Origin: JAWKRB01 sp041389885
GTDB taxonomy: Bacteria > Myxococcota_A > Polyangia > Polyangiales > Ga0077539
NCBI GenBank assembly: GCA_041389885.1
Contig: JAWKRB010000019.1
Span: 1-64,000 of the forward strand
Direction: 5' to 3'
Length of the DNA stretch: 64,000 bases
Each line of letters opens with the position of its first letter. The stretch's first letter is position 1. The position numbers and the translations under genes were made by a program. This document shows positions 8,956 through 17,161 of this stretch, in pieces. The notes under the pieces were generated by a model that saw only the letters and a program-made list of their open reading frames with translations, had not been told where the DNA came from and did not search any database.

Positions 8956-9764
8956 GATCCCCGGCCCCGGCTCGCGCGCAGCTCCCCTCGACGGCCGCTG
9001 GCGCACCGCACGGTGCGCTCGAAGCGCGCCCCCTCGCCGTCGAGCCACGCGAGCAGCTCGAGGAGCCCGGTCGCGCCGAGCCAGTCGATCTCCCCCCTGT
9101 ACGGCGCGCCTTCGTCATGGGCGAGCGACGCCGAGACACGGGGCGCGCGGGCGTCGGCGTCGCGCGGGTCGCAGAGCACCAGCGCGACCGTCGCCTCGCC
9201 CGGGGGCGCGAGCCCGCGCGCGAGGCGCAGCGCGACCTCGTCCTCACCGAAGGTGTCGCCCGCGAGCACCAGCGCGGCGCGAACCCGCCCGGAGTCGATC
9301 GCCCGCACGGCCTCGGCCACCGCGGCGACCCCCGAGCAGCCGCCGGCCATGACCGTCGCGGAGTGCCCCCGGAGACCGAAGGCGATCGACACCTCGCCCA
9401 CGGGCGTCGAGGGGATCGTCTGCGCGAAGAGCATCGGCGAGGCCGCGTCGTAGCCCCCCTCGACGAGCCCTCGGTGGTAGCGCGAATTGACCTCCGCGCA
9501 GCCCAGCGCCGTGCCCAGCACCACGCCGACCTCGTCGCCGGGCCACGCCGAGGTCGCCGCGACCACCCGCCTCGCGACGAGCAGCGCGTGCAGCGCGGCG
9601 CGGTCGAGGCGACGAACGCGCGGCGGCGCCTCGGGCCAGCGCTCGCGCGGGCTGAGCTCCGCGCGGGCGACCTGCGCGCCGGCGAGCCACGCGCGCGCGC
9701 CGGGGTCGAGCGCGCCGTCGACGCCGCCGACCATCGCGGCCCACGCGCAAATGGCCGCGCTCAC
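8952..9764 (-). CDS. short ketosynthase/chain-length-factor-like protein
   Basis: 270 residues from GTG 9764, overlapping the upstream ketosynthase stop by four bases. It has a thiolase-like core with Cys143 in MAGGCSGVAAVA, the place of the KS nucleophile, and a strand-helix pattern typical of the N-terminal KS half. The C-terminal half, with the two catalytic His, is missing or reduced; only a GATGLLELLAWL stretch recalls the GHTLGASG loop. Short KS-like partners of about 240-270 residues accompany full ketosynthases in aryl-polyene and flexirubin loci, where they pair as chain-length factors. That role is inferred here. Confidence 0.7.
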   Translation of the reverse strand: MSAAICAWAAMVGGVDGALDPGARAWLAGAQVARAELSPRERWPEAPPRVRRLDRAALHALLVARRVVAATSAWPGDEVGVVLGTALGCAEVNSRYHRGLVEGGYDAASPMLFAQTIPSTPVGEVSIAFGLRGHSATVMAGGCSGVAAVAEAVRAIDSGRVRAALVLAGDTFGEDEVALRLARGLAPPGEATVALVLCDPRDADARAPRVSASLAHDEGAPYRGEIDWLGATGLLELLAWLDGEGARFERTVRCASGRRGELRASRGRGS

Positions 9765-10936
9765 GCGGCGGCTCCGAGCACGATCGCGGTGTTGTGCCCC
9801 GCCATCGCGGCGTTGATCGAGAGCGCGAGCCCCGCGCCCATCGGCTCGGCGCGCGGGTCGAGGTGAATCCACGGCAGCTCGGGGTCGCGCGCGCGGCTGG
9901 CGGTGGGCGGCCGGACGCGCTCGCGCAGCGCCCGGGTGGCCAGCGCGGCCTCGAGGAGCCCCGAGGCGCCCAGGGTGTGCCCGGTGACGGGCTTGAGCGC
10001 GTGCACGGGCGGCGCGGCGTCGCCGAAGATCGTCCGGAGCGCGGCCGCCTCCATCGCGTCGTTGTAGCGCGTCGCGGTCGCGTGGGCGCTCACCCACGCG
10101 ATGTCGCTCGGCGCGCGCCGGGCGTCGGCGAGGGCCGCGGAGATGGCCCTGCGCATCCCGTCGCCGTCGCGGTCAGGGGCGGTCATGTGCACGCCGTCGG
10201 ACGCGCTCGCGCCGCCGAGGTAGCGCGCGACTCCCGGTCCACGACCGAGGAGCAGGGCCGCGCAGCCCTCGCCGAGCCAGAGCCCGGCGCGGTCGGCCGC
10301 GAAGGGCGCCGGCGCGAGGTCGTCGGGCGCGAGGGCGCCCAGGCGGTCGAAGCCCACGTGCACGAAGGCGCCGAGGACGTCGACGCCGAGCACCAGCGCC
10401 TCGGGCACCTCGCCCGCGCGGACCATGTCTCCCGCGACGATCAGCGCGGCCGCGCCGCTGGTGCACGCCGAGCTCAGCGTGAGCGCGGGCCCCCGGGCTC
10501 CCATCCGCGACGCGACCTGGGGCGCCACGTCGTCGTGCGTCGCGCAGCGCGGAGGCGGCGGGGCCGCGCCGACGAGCCGGGCGCGGTGCCAGGGCTCCCA
10601 CGCGGCGACGCCGCCGAGGCTGGTCCCCACGAGCACGGCGGCGTCGGGGTGGAGGGCGCGGCCGCCCAGCGCCTCGCGCGCGGCCTCGAGGCAGAGCGCG
10701 ACGGCGAGGTCCTCGTCGGGCCACGTCGCGCGCAGCGCCTCGACGATTTCGTCGGGCACCAACGCGGCGCGGCGCGTGCGGCACCCGGAGGGCGCGTACC
10801 GTCGCACGGGCTCGGCGAGGGGCCGCGCGGCGAGCGTCGCGCGCCAGAGGGTCTCGAGACCCCGCCCCGCGGCGCTCACCGCGCCGACGCCGAGCACGTC
10901 GATCCCGCGGTGTTCTGGCTCCGCGCGGGTGGGCAC
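9761..10936 (-). CDS. beta-ketoacyl synthase (KAS II/FabF type)
   Basis: 391 residues from GTG 10936 (VPTRAEPEHRGI), three bases after the upstream lipoprotein stop. The full Cys-His-His triad is visible: Cys158 in LSSACTSGAA, His285 in SAHATATRYND and His320 in KPVTGHTLGASG. It therefore should catalyse decarboxylative Claisen condensation on ACP-bound chains. The frame is open far upstream in Arg-rich sequence, which overlaps the lipoprotein gene in another frame and is not coding. Its partner is the short KS-like protein that follows with a four-base overlap; together they look like a KS/CLF heterodimer. Confidence 0.88.
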   Translation of the reverse strand: MPTRAEPEHRGIDVLGVGAVSAAGRGLETLWRATLAARPLAEPVRRYAPSGCRTRRAALVPDEIVEALRATWPDEDLAVALCLEAAREALGGRALHPDAAVLVGTSLGGVAAWEPWHRARLVGAAPPPPRCATHDDVAPQVASRMGARGPALTLSSACTSGAAALIVAGDMVRAGEVPEALVLGVDVLGAFVHVGFDRLGALAPDDLAPAPFAADRAGLWLGEGCAALLLGRGPGVARYLGGASASDGVHMTAPDRDGDGMRRAISAALADARRAPSDIAWVSAHATATRYNDAMEAAALRTIFGDAAPPVHALKPVTGHTLGASGLLEAALATRALRERVRPPTASRARDPELPWIHLDPRAEPMGAGLALSINAAMAGHNTAIVLGAAA

Positions 10937-10938
10937 GG

Positions 10939-12684
10939 TCAGAGCGCCTCCAGGTCTTGCGCGCGGGGCAGCACGAGGTCGTCGCACACCGCCTGCGCGG
11001 CCACCCCGTCCCCTCCCTCGAAGACCCACGAGGCCGCGTGCGCGTGCGCCACCCCGCGGGTGATCTGCAGCACGGCGCCCGCGGCGTCGTAGGCGAGGAT
11101 CGCCAGCTCGCCCGGGGAGTAGCCGGCGAGGCGGCAGAACCGCAGCTGAAAGCGCGCGAAGCCCGCGCCCGCCCTCACGCCGACCCAGTGGCCCGCCATG
11201 CCCTGCCAGCCCACCCGCGCGTCGACCACCCAGCGCGCGGGGGACGAGGCCGCGCGGGCGACGATGTGCTCTCGGTCCCGCGCCAGAAAGCTCGCGGCGA
11301 GCAGCCGCACGTCGGACGCAGACTCCGCCGTGAGGGTCGAGCCGTGCGTGCTCAAATCGACGCGCGCTCGACCGCCGAAGGTCTGCGCGGCGAGGGCCGC
11401 GTCGGCGGGCCCATCCTCGGCGCCGACCGCGGGGGCGACCACGGCGACCCTGCGACCGGCGCGCGAGACGGCCGCGCGCACCGCGGCGAGGCGGTCGCGG
11501 AGCCCCGGCGCGGCGAGGTGCACCGCCCCGAAGGGCAGCGCGTCCTCCCAGGGCGCGAGCAGAAAGATCTCGACCCCGCGCGCGTCCCCCTGGGACCAAC
11601 TGGCGACGGCGCGGCCGAGCTCCTCCCGCGTGGGGCCGATGATCCACCGCGCGCCGCGAGAGACCAGCCGCTCATACGACCGCTGCGTCGCCTCGAGGTC
11701 ACGCCCCTCGTCCTCGACGAGGATCTGCACGTTGCGCTGCCGCGCGAGGGCGATCTGCACGGCGCGCACGATGTCGACCCCGAGGGGCGTCCTCGGCCCC
11801 GCGAGGGGCACGAGCAGGCCGACGCCCACCGCGGGCTCCTGCTCGCCCGTCGCGCCCATGGTGATCGTGGCCTCTTGATCGCCCAGGTCGGCGAGCCAGC
11901 GGAGCCAGCGGTTCAGGTCGCCCCCGGCGATGGCGATCTCGCGGAGCCTTCGCGCGATGACCACGCGCCCCGCGTACCCCGCCGGGAGCACGTCGAGGGT
12001 GTCGGCCAGGGGCTGCGGCTGGGTCACCCTCGGCAGCACCGCCTCGAGGACCGCGCGGCGCGCCTCGGCGTCCTCGCACGCCAGGCCCGTGGGGAGCCAG
12101 CGCACCGCGCGCTCGAGGGCCGACTCGACGTGCGCGAGGGAGCGCAGCGCGCGCACCGGGTCGCCCCGGTCGAGCGTCTCGAGCGCGAGGAGCCCGCACG
12201 CCACCGACGCGTTCTGCGCGGCCTCGATGAGCCGCCCGTCGAGGGGGCGCAGCCGCCGCAGGCCCTCGGCGCTCGCGCCCGAGCGGGCCGCGAGCAGGCC
12301 GAGGAGGAGGTCTCGCTCCAGGTCCAGCGCGGGGTCGACGCCCGCGGGCACCGACACGGCGAGCTGCGCGGCGCGGGTGGCCAGCGCGGCGGCCTCGGCC
12401 CCCGACGCCGCGGTCGCGCGGGCCAGCTCGACGCGGGCGAGGCGCAGCGTGGCGAGCTGCCCCAGCGGCTCGCCGGCGTAGCGCGCGCGCAGGTCTTCGA
12501 GGAGCGCGGCGGCTTGATCGTATCGCCCGTCGCCCAGGCTGAGCTGCCGCGCCGCGGCGATGCCCCGGTCGAGGCGCACGGCGTCGGTGACGAGGCGCGC
12601 GTCGCGTCCGGGCGTCGGGGCGCCCGCGCAGGCCGCGAAGGCGAGCGCGAAGGGCAGCAGGGCGCGCGGCGTGCTTGACGTCAT
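10939..12684 (-). CDS. LpoA-like lipoprotein with periplasmic-binding-protein-like domain
   Basis: 581 residues. ATG 12684 gives a lipoprotein signal peptide ending at the lipobox Cys19 (FALAFAACAG). Residues 30-270 are helical and TPR-like. From about 285 there is a type I periplasmic binding fold (VGLLVPLAGPRTPLG, ILVEDEGRDLE, ARWIIGPTREE). This TPR-plus-PBP arrangement is that of LpoA/LppC, outer-membrane lipoproteins that activate penicillin-binding protein 1A; a ligand-binding role is equally possible. It is the first gene of the run leading into the ketosynthases and is divergent from sdhC, with 58 bases between the two starts. Confidence 0.72.
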   Translation of the reverse strand: MTSSTPRALLPFALAFAACAGAPTPGRDARLVTDAVRLDRGIAAARQLSLGDGRYDQAAALLEDLRARYAGEPLGQLATLRLARVELARATAASGAEAAALATRAAQLAVSVPAGVDPALDLERDLLLGLLAARSGASAEGLRRLRPLDGRLIEAAQNASVACGLLALETLDRGDPVRALRSLAHVESALERAVRWLPTGLACEDAEARRAVLEAVLPRVTQPQPLADTLDVLPAGYAGRVVIARRLREIAIAGGDLNRWLRWLADLGDQEATITMGATGEQEPAVGVGLLVPLAGPRTPLGVDIVRAVQIALARQRNVQILVEDEGRDLEATQRSYERLVSRGARWIIGPTREELGRAVASWSQGDARGVEIFLLAPWEDALPFGAVHLAAPGLRDRLAAVRAAVSRAGRRVAVVAPAVGAEDGPADAALAAQTFGGRARVDLSTHGSTLTAESASDVRLLAASFLARDREHIVARAASSPARWVVDARVGWQGMAGHWVGVRAGAGFARFQLRFCRLAGYSPGELAILAYDAAGAVLQITRGVAHAHAASWVFEGGDGVAAQAVCDDLVLPRAQDLEAL

Positions 12685-12742
12685 CCGTGGCGACGCTCTA
12701 ACAATCGCCGCGGCGAAGATCAAAGATCGCAGGCGCCCCGCG

Positions 12743-13513
12743 ATGACAGCCCACTACCCCCTGCGGCGGCTGCACTCCCTCTCTGGGGTCTTCCCCGTCG
12801 GTGTGTTCCTCGTCGTCCACCTCTGGACCAACGCCTCCGCCGCCGGCGGTCGCGCGCCGTTCGACCGCGCGGTGGGGGAGATCCAGTCGACGCCCCTGCT
12901 CCCCCTGGTCGAGCTCCTGGGCATCGGTCTGCCGATCACCTTCCACGCGCTCTACGGCGTCTGGCTCGCGCTCCGCGCCCAGGGCAACGTGCTGCGCTAC
13001 CCGTACCCCCGCAACTGGATGTTCGCCCTCCAGCGGCTCACGGGCTTCGTCGCCTTCGCGTTCATCGCGCTGCACGTGGCGCAGCTGCGGGTGCCCAAGG
13101 CCTTCGGCGCGCTGCCCGCGAGCGCGTTCTACCCGACGCTCCAGGCGATGCTCGGCGAGGCCGGCATGTTCGCGGTCTACCTCGTCGGCGTGACCGCCTG
13201 CGTGGTGCATTTCGCCAACGGGCTCTGGAGCGCGTCGCAGACCTGGGGCGTGGCGTCGTCGCCGAGAGCCTCGCGCCTGGTGGGCCGCGCGGCGCTCGCG
13301 GTGGGGCTGATCCTCTGGGCGCTGGGGGTGAACACGCTGCTGCATTTCTTCTGGCGCTGCGGGGGCCTCGCGCCGCTCCCGCCCGCGCAGCGCGAGCGCG
13401 CCTGCCGCGACGGCGACATGGCTCGGCGCGAGAATTCTCCCAGCAGCGGCTTCACCCGCGCGGGTCACTTCCCCTATACGACTGATCGCGCGCCCGCACC
13501 GGCGGCGCGCTGA
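12743..13513 (+). CDS. sdhC: succinate dehydrogenase/fumarate reductase cytochrome b subunit (B-type, diheme)
   Basis: 256 residues from ATG 12743. Five membrane helices carry the haem-ligand type His in VVHLWTN, ITFHALYG, IALHVAQL and CVVHFANG, as in the single-subunit cytochrome b558 of Bacillus and delta-proteobacterial complexes. It anchors SdhAB to the membrane and passes electrons to (mena)quinone. Together with sdhA (24 bases downstream) and sdhB it makes a complete operon. The C-terminal 40 residues are polar and probably cytoplasmic. It is divergent from the LpoA-like gene. Confidence 0.9.
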   Translation: MTAHYPLRRLHSLSGVFPVGVFLVVHLWTNASAAGGRAPFDRAVGEIQSTPLLPLVELLGIGLPITFHALYGVWLALRAQGNVLRYPYPRNWMFALQRLTGFVAFAFIALHVAQLRVPKAFGALPASAFYPTLQAMLGEAGMFAVYLVGVTACVVHFANGLWSASQTWGVASSPRASRLVGRAALAVGLILWALGVNTLLHFFWRCGGLAPLPPAQRERACRDGDMARRENSPSSGFTRAGHFPYTTDRAPAPAAR

Positions 13514-13537
13514 ACGCAACGAAGACAAGGAACCGTC

Positions 13538-15529
13538 ATGGCAGCGAAGTCCTCGATCCTCACGAAGTCCGGCCAGGTGCGCCGCGCCATCGTCGTGGGC
13601 GGCGGTCTCGGCGGCTTGATGACCGTCATCAAGCTCTGCGAGGCCGGCATCCCGGTGGACCTGTTCTCCCTCGTGCCCGTGAAGCGCTCGCACTCCGTGT
13701 GCGCGCAGGGCGGGATCAACGCGTCGGTGAACATCAAGGGCGAGGGCGACTCCCCCTATGTGCACTTCTACGAGACGGTGAAGGGCGGGGACTTTCTCGC
13801 GCAGCAGCCGCCGATCAAGGGCATGGCCGACGCCGCGCCGGGGATCGTGTTCATGCTCGACCGCATGGGCGTGCCCTTCAACCGCACGCCCGAGGGCAAC
13901 CTCGACTTTCGGCGCTTCGGCGGCACGCTGTTTCACCGCACGGCCTTCGCGGGCGCGACCACGGGGCAGCAGCTCTTGTACGCCCTCGACGAGCAGGTGC
14001 GGCGCTACGAGACCACCACCGTCGAGGACGACAAGGGCGTGACCGTCCCCGGCGAGGCGATGGTCCGCAAGTGGGAGTACTGGGACCTCTGCGGCCTTGT
14101 GCTCGACGACGAGGGCGTCTGCCGCGGCATCGTCGCGCAGGACCTCAAGAACGGCGAGGTCAAGTCGTTCCGCGGGGACTCGGTGTGCCTCGCCACGGGC
14201 GGTCCGGGCATGGTCTTCGGGCGCAGCACGAACTCGGTGATCAACACCGGCATCGCCGCGGCGATCGCGTACCAGCAGGGCGCGAAGTACGGCAACGGCG
14301 AGTTCATTCAGGTGCACCCCACGGCGATCCCCGGCACCGACAAGCTCCGGCTCATCTCCGAGAGCGTGCGCGGCGAGGGCGGCCGCGTGTGGGTCCCCAA
14401 GGACCGCAAGGACCGTCGTCGCGGCAAAGACATCCCCGAGGGCGAGCGCTACTACTTCCTCGAGGAGCGCTATCCCAAGTACCGCAACCTCGTGCCCCGC
14501 GACATCGCGTCGCGCGAGATCTTTCGCAAGGTGCGCCACGAGGGCTACTCGGCCGAGGGCCAGGAGGCCGCGTACCTCGACGTCACGCACCTCACCTCGA
14601 CGCCCAGCGGCAAGGCCGCGGTGCGCAAGAAGCTCGGCGGCGTGCTGGAGATCTACGAGAAGTTCGCGGGCGAAGACCCCTACGACAACCCGATGAAGAT
14701 CTTTCCCGCCGTGCACTACTCGATGGGCGGGCTCTGGGTCGATTTCGAGAAGGGCGCCGACGGCTCGCTCAAGCCCGCCGCGTCGCGCAACCAGGCGACC
14801 TCGATCCCCGGCCTCTTCGCCACCGGCGAGTGCGACTACCAGTACCACGGCGCCAACCGCCTCGGCGCCAACTCGCTGCTCTCGTGCATCTACGGCGGCA
14901 TGGTGACGGGCCCGGCCATGTCGACCTGGCGCGACGAGCAGAGCCGCAGCGCCTTCGACCTGTCGAGCGCGCTCTTCGACGGCGAGCAGAAGCGCCGCTC
15001 CGACGAGTACGAGTCGCTCGCGAAGCGCACCGGCGGCGACTTCGACGTGAACCCCTACCAGCTCCACGAGAAGCTGGGCGACATGATGCTCACCGACGTC
15101 ACCGTCGAGCGGCACAACGGCAGGCTCGACGAGGTGCTCGGCACGCTCGCGGACATGCAGTCCCAGTGGAAGCGCTGCAAGGCCCTCGACGGCCAGCGCG
15201 GGACCATGAACCAACCCGTGGTGTTCCTGAGGCACCTCAAGGGCATGCTCGACATCGCGCAGGTGATCGCCCAGGGCGCGCGCGACCGCGAGGAGTGTCG
15301 CGGGGCGCACTACAAGCCCGACCTCGACCCGGAGCTCCACCCGGAGAACCCCAAGGCCAAGGGCCGCGACGACGCCGACTGGCTGAAGTCGACCATCGCG
15401 GTCTACACCGACGACGGGCCGAAGCTGAGCTACGAGGAGGTCGACGTGTCGCTCGAGAAGCTCGCGATGCGCGACTACGGCAAGATCCCCACGGCCGCGG
15501 CCCCTGCGCCCGCGGCGGAGGCGAAGTGA
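13538..15529 (+). CDS. sdhA: succinate dehydrogenase/fumarate reductase flavoprotein subunit
   Basis: 663 residues, the usual length for B-type SdhA. The dinucleotide motif is VVGGGLGGL near residue 20. The covalent FAD site is at His52 in KRSHSVCAQGGINA, and substrate-site elements include FIQVHPTAIPG and SESVRGEGGRVW. The C-terminal region has the HYSMGGLWVD and GANRLGANSL elements. The enzyme oxidises succinate to fumarate in the citric acid cycle, or the reverse with menaquinol. An AAGGAA-type ribosome site lies just ahead of the ATG. Its TGA is two bases before sdhB. Confidence 0.96.
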   Translation: MAAKSSILTKSGQVRRAIVVGGGLGGLMTVIKLCEAGIPVDLFSLVPVKRSHSVCAQGGINASVNIKGEGDSPYVHFYETVKGGDFLAQQPPIKGMADAAPGIVFMLDRMGVPFNRTPEGNLDFRRFGGTLFHRTAFAGATTGQQLLYALDEQVRRYETTTVEDDKGVTVPGEAMVRKWEYWDLCGLVLDDEGVCRGIVAQDLKNGEVKSFRGDSVCLATGGPGMVFGRSTNSVINTGIAAAIAYQQGAKYGNGEFIQVHPTAIPGTDKLRLISESVRGEGGRVWVPKDRKDRRRGKDIPEGERYYFLEERYPKYRNLVPRDIASREIFRKVRHEGYSAEGQEAAYLDVTHLTSTPSGKAAVRKKLGGVLEIYEKFAGEDPYDNPMKIFPAVHYSMGGLWVDFEKGADGSLKPAASRNQATSIPGLFATGECDYQYHGANRLGANSLLSCIYGGMVTGPAMSTWRDEQSRSAFDLSSALFDGEQKRRSDEYESLAKRTGGDFDVNPYQLHEKLGDMMLTDVTVERHNGRLDEVLGTLADMQSQWKRCKALDGQRGTMNQPVVFLRHLKGMLDIAQVIAQGARDREECRGAHYKPDLDPELHPENPKAKGRDDADWLKSTIAVYTDDGPKLSYEEVDVSLEKLAMRDYGKIPTAAAPAPAAEAK

Positions 15530-15531
15530 CC

Positions 15532-16290
15532 ATGGCGAGTCAGACGATCACGCTGAAGATCAAGCGCGGCGATGGTGCCGGCGCGTCGGCCTGGGAGGAG
15601 TTCAAGGTCCCCCGCAAGCCGATGATGAACGTGATCTCCTGCCTGATGGAGATCCAGAAGAACCCGGTCACCAGCGACGGCAAGAGCACCTCGCCCGTGA
15701 ACTGGGACGCCGCGTGCCTCGAGGAGGTCTGCGGCTCGTGCACCATGGTGATCAACGGCCGCGCGCGGCAGGCGTGCTCGGCCCTCGTGCACGAGATCTC
15801 GCCCAACGGCGAGACCATCGTGATCGAGCCGATGACCAAGTTCCCGCGGGTGCGCGACCTGGTGGTCGACCGCAAGCCGATGTTCGACGCCCTGAAGAAG
15901 GTCAAGGCGTGGATCCACATCGACGGCTCGCACCAGCTCGGCGCCGGACCCAAGATCGCGCAGAGCGACCAGGAGACCATGTACCTCCTGTCGCGCTGCA
16001 TGACCTGCGGCTGCTGCGTCGAGGCCTGCCCGAACTACAACGAGCGCTCGCCCTTCATGGGCCCGCAGGTGATCTCGCTCACCCGGCTCTACAACATGCA
16101 CCCCTCGGGCAAGATGCAGTCGGGCGCCCGCCTCGACGCCATCATGGGCGAGGGCGGCATCGCCGACTGCGGCAAGGCGCAGAACTGCGTGCAGGTCTGC
16201 CCCAAGGAGATCCCGCTGACCTCGTCGATCTCGGTCATGGGCCGCGAGACCTTCAAGCGCGCCCTCTTCGGCTGGCTCCTCAAGGGCTGA
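15532..16290 (+). CDS. sdhB: succinate dehydrogenase/fumarate reductase iron-sulfur subunit
   Basis: 252 residues. The N-terminal plant-type [2Fe-2S] ferredoxin ligands are in CLEEVCGSCTMVING and RQAC. The C-terminal cluster motifs CMTCGCCVEACPNY and CGKAQNCVQVCPKEIP carry the [4Fe-4S] and [3Fe-4S] ligands. It moves electrons from the SdhA flavin to the SdhC haems. The ATG follows the sdhA stop by two bases, so translation is probably coupled. This completes the sdhCAB operon; no further tricarboxylic-acid-cycle gene follows. Confidence 0.96.
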   Translation: MASQTITLKIKRGDGAGASAWEEFKVPRKPMMNVISCLMEIQKNPVTSDGKSTSPVNWDAACLEEVCGSCTMVINGRARQACSALVHEISPNGETIVIEPMTKFPRVRDLVVDRKPMFDALKKVKAWIHIDGSHQLGAGPKIAQSDQETMYLLSRCMTCGCCVEACPNYNERSPFMGPQVISLTRLYNMHPSGKMQSGARLDAIMGEGGIADCGKAQNCVQVCPKEIPLTSSISVMGRETFKRALFGWLLKG

Positions 16291-16372
16291 GCGCCACCGC
16301 CGCCGCGGGTTGTGGCACATTGCGCGATCGTGGGCGGCTCCCCGTCCACGCAGCTCCGCAGGTGGTGCCCCG

Positions 16373-17158
16373 ATGCGACTCTCTTCGATCCTCCTCTCCT
16401 GCGCCGCGTTGACGGCGCCCTCCCTCGCCTCTGCGCAGGCGCCCGCGGCCGCGCCCGCGCCCGCGCCCGCGCCCGAGGTGCCCGCGAGCGACGAGGCGGC
16501 CCCCGCGCCGGGCGGCCTGGGCGTGCGCGTCGCGCCGAGGCTCGAGGCGAGCCAGAACGGCTCCCAGCCCGGCGCCCTCGCGCAGGTCCCGCCGCCGCCT
16601 CCCGGCGCGCCGGGCGCGGCGCCCTGGCCGGTTCAGGGTCCTCCGCAGCAGCAGGTCGTGCTGCAGGCCCCTCCCCAGGGATACGTCTACGCCCAGCCCG
16701 TGATGTACGGCCCGCAGGTGGTGTACGCGCCGCCGCTGCAGCCCTACGAGGGAGGCCCCGTCCCCCCCGGCATGACGGTTCGATCCCGCGCGCGCACCGG
16801 GCTCATCAGCGCCGGCTCCGCGATCTTCGGCGTGCCCTGGATCACCTCGCTCATCGTCGCGACGGCGTCCAACCGAGACAGCGACTCCAACGGCCTGGGC
16901 TGGCTCGCCGTCCCCGCGATCGGCCCCATCATCGCCGGCGCCGTCAACGGAGCGTCGACCACCGGGTGGACGGTGCTCATGCTCGACGCGCTGCTCCAGT
17001 CGGGAGGGCTCGCGATGTTCCTCTACGGGATCACCCACCCGGCCCAGTACCTCGTGCCGACCGGGCCTCAGGCGCGGGTGGCGCGGCCTCGCCTGCGCTG
17101 GGCCGTCGCGCCCGGCACGGGGGCGGGCCCCGGCGCGACCTTCTCGCTCACCTTCTGA
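16373..17158 (+). CDS. exported Pro/Ala-rich protein with C-terminal membrane segments
   Basis: 261 residues from ATG 16373, starting with a clear signal peptide (MRLSSILLSCAALTAPSLASA). A disordered region of about 120 residues follows, rich in Ala-Pro repeats, then Gln/Tyr/Pro (PPQGYVYAQPVMYGPQVVYA). The last 130 residues contain two hydrophobic segments (GLISAGSAIFGVPWITSLIV and WTVLMLDALLQSGGLAMFLYG) and a beta-like tail. The layout recalls myxobacterial envelope proteins with a proline-rich periplasmic stalk. No family was recognised. It lies 82 bases after sdhB and is convergent with the desaturase gene. Confidence 0.6.
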   Translation: MRLSSILLSCAALTAPSLASAQAPAAAPAPAPAPEVPASDEAAPAPGGLGVRVAPRLEASQNGSQPGALAQVPPPPPGAPGAAPWPVQGPPQQQVVLQAPPQGYVYAQPVMYGPQVVYAPPLQPYEGGPVPPGMTVRSRARTGLISAGSAIFGVPWITSLIVATASNRDSDSNGLGWLAVPAIGPIIAGAVNGASTTGWTVLMLDALLQSGGLAMFLYGITHPAQYLVPTGPQARVARPRLRWAVAPGTGAGPGATFSLTF

Positions 17159-17161
17159 GCG

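Noticed and set aside
4248..9453. Very long open frames on the plus strand opposite the GH5, halogenase and acyltransferase genes
   Set aside because: Low-complexity Arg/Ala/Gly/Pro/His text with no motif; third-position GC bias makes such frames stay open by chance.
10937..11647. Upstream extension of the ketosynthase frame as an extra domain
   Set aside because: It overlaps the LpoA-like gene in another frame and is Arg/Ala/Gly-rich; the GTG at 10936 starts a complete ketosynthase.
12698..15340. Long open frame (about 880 residues) on the minus strand over sdhC/sdhA
   Set aside because: Composition is that of a shadow of a high-GC coding strand (Val/Arg/His/Ala-rich, no domain), and sdhC/sdhA on the other strand are certain.
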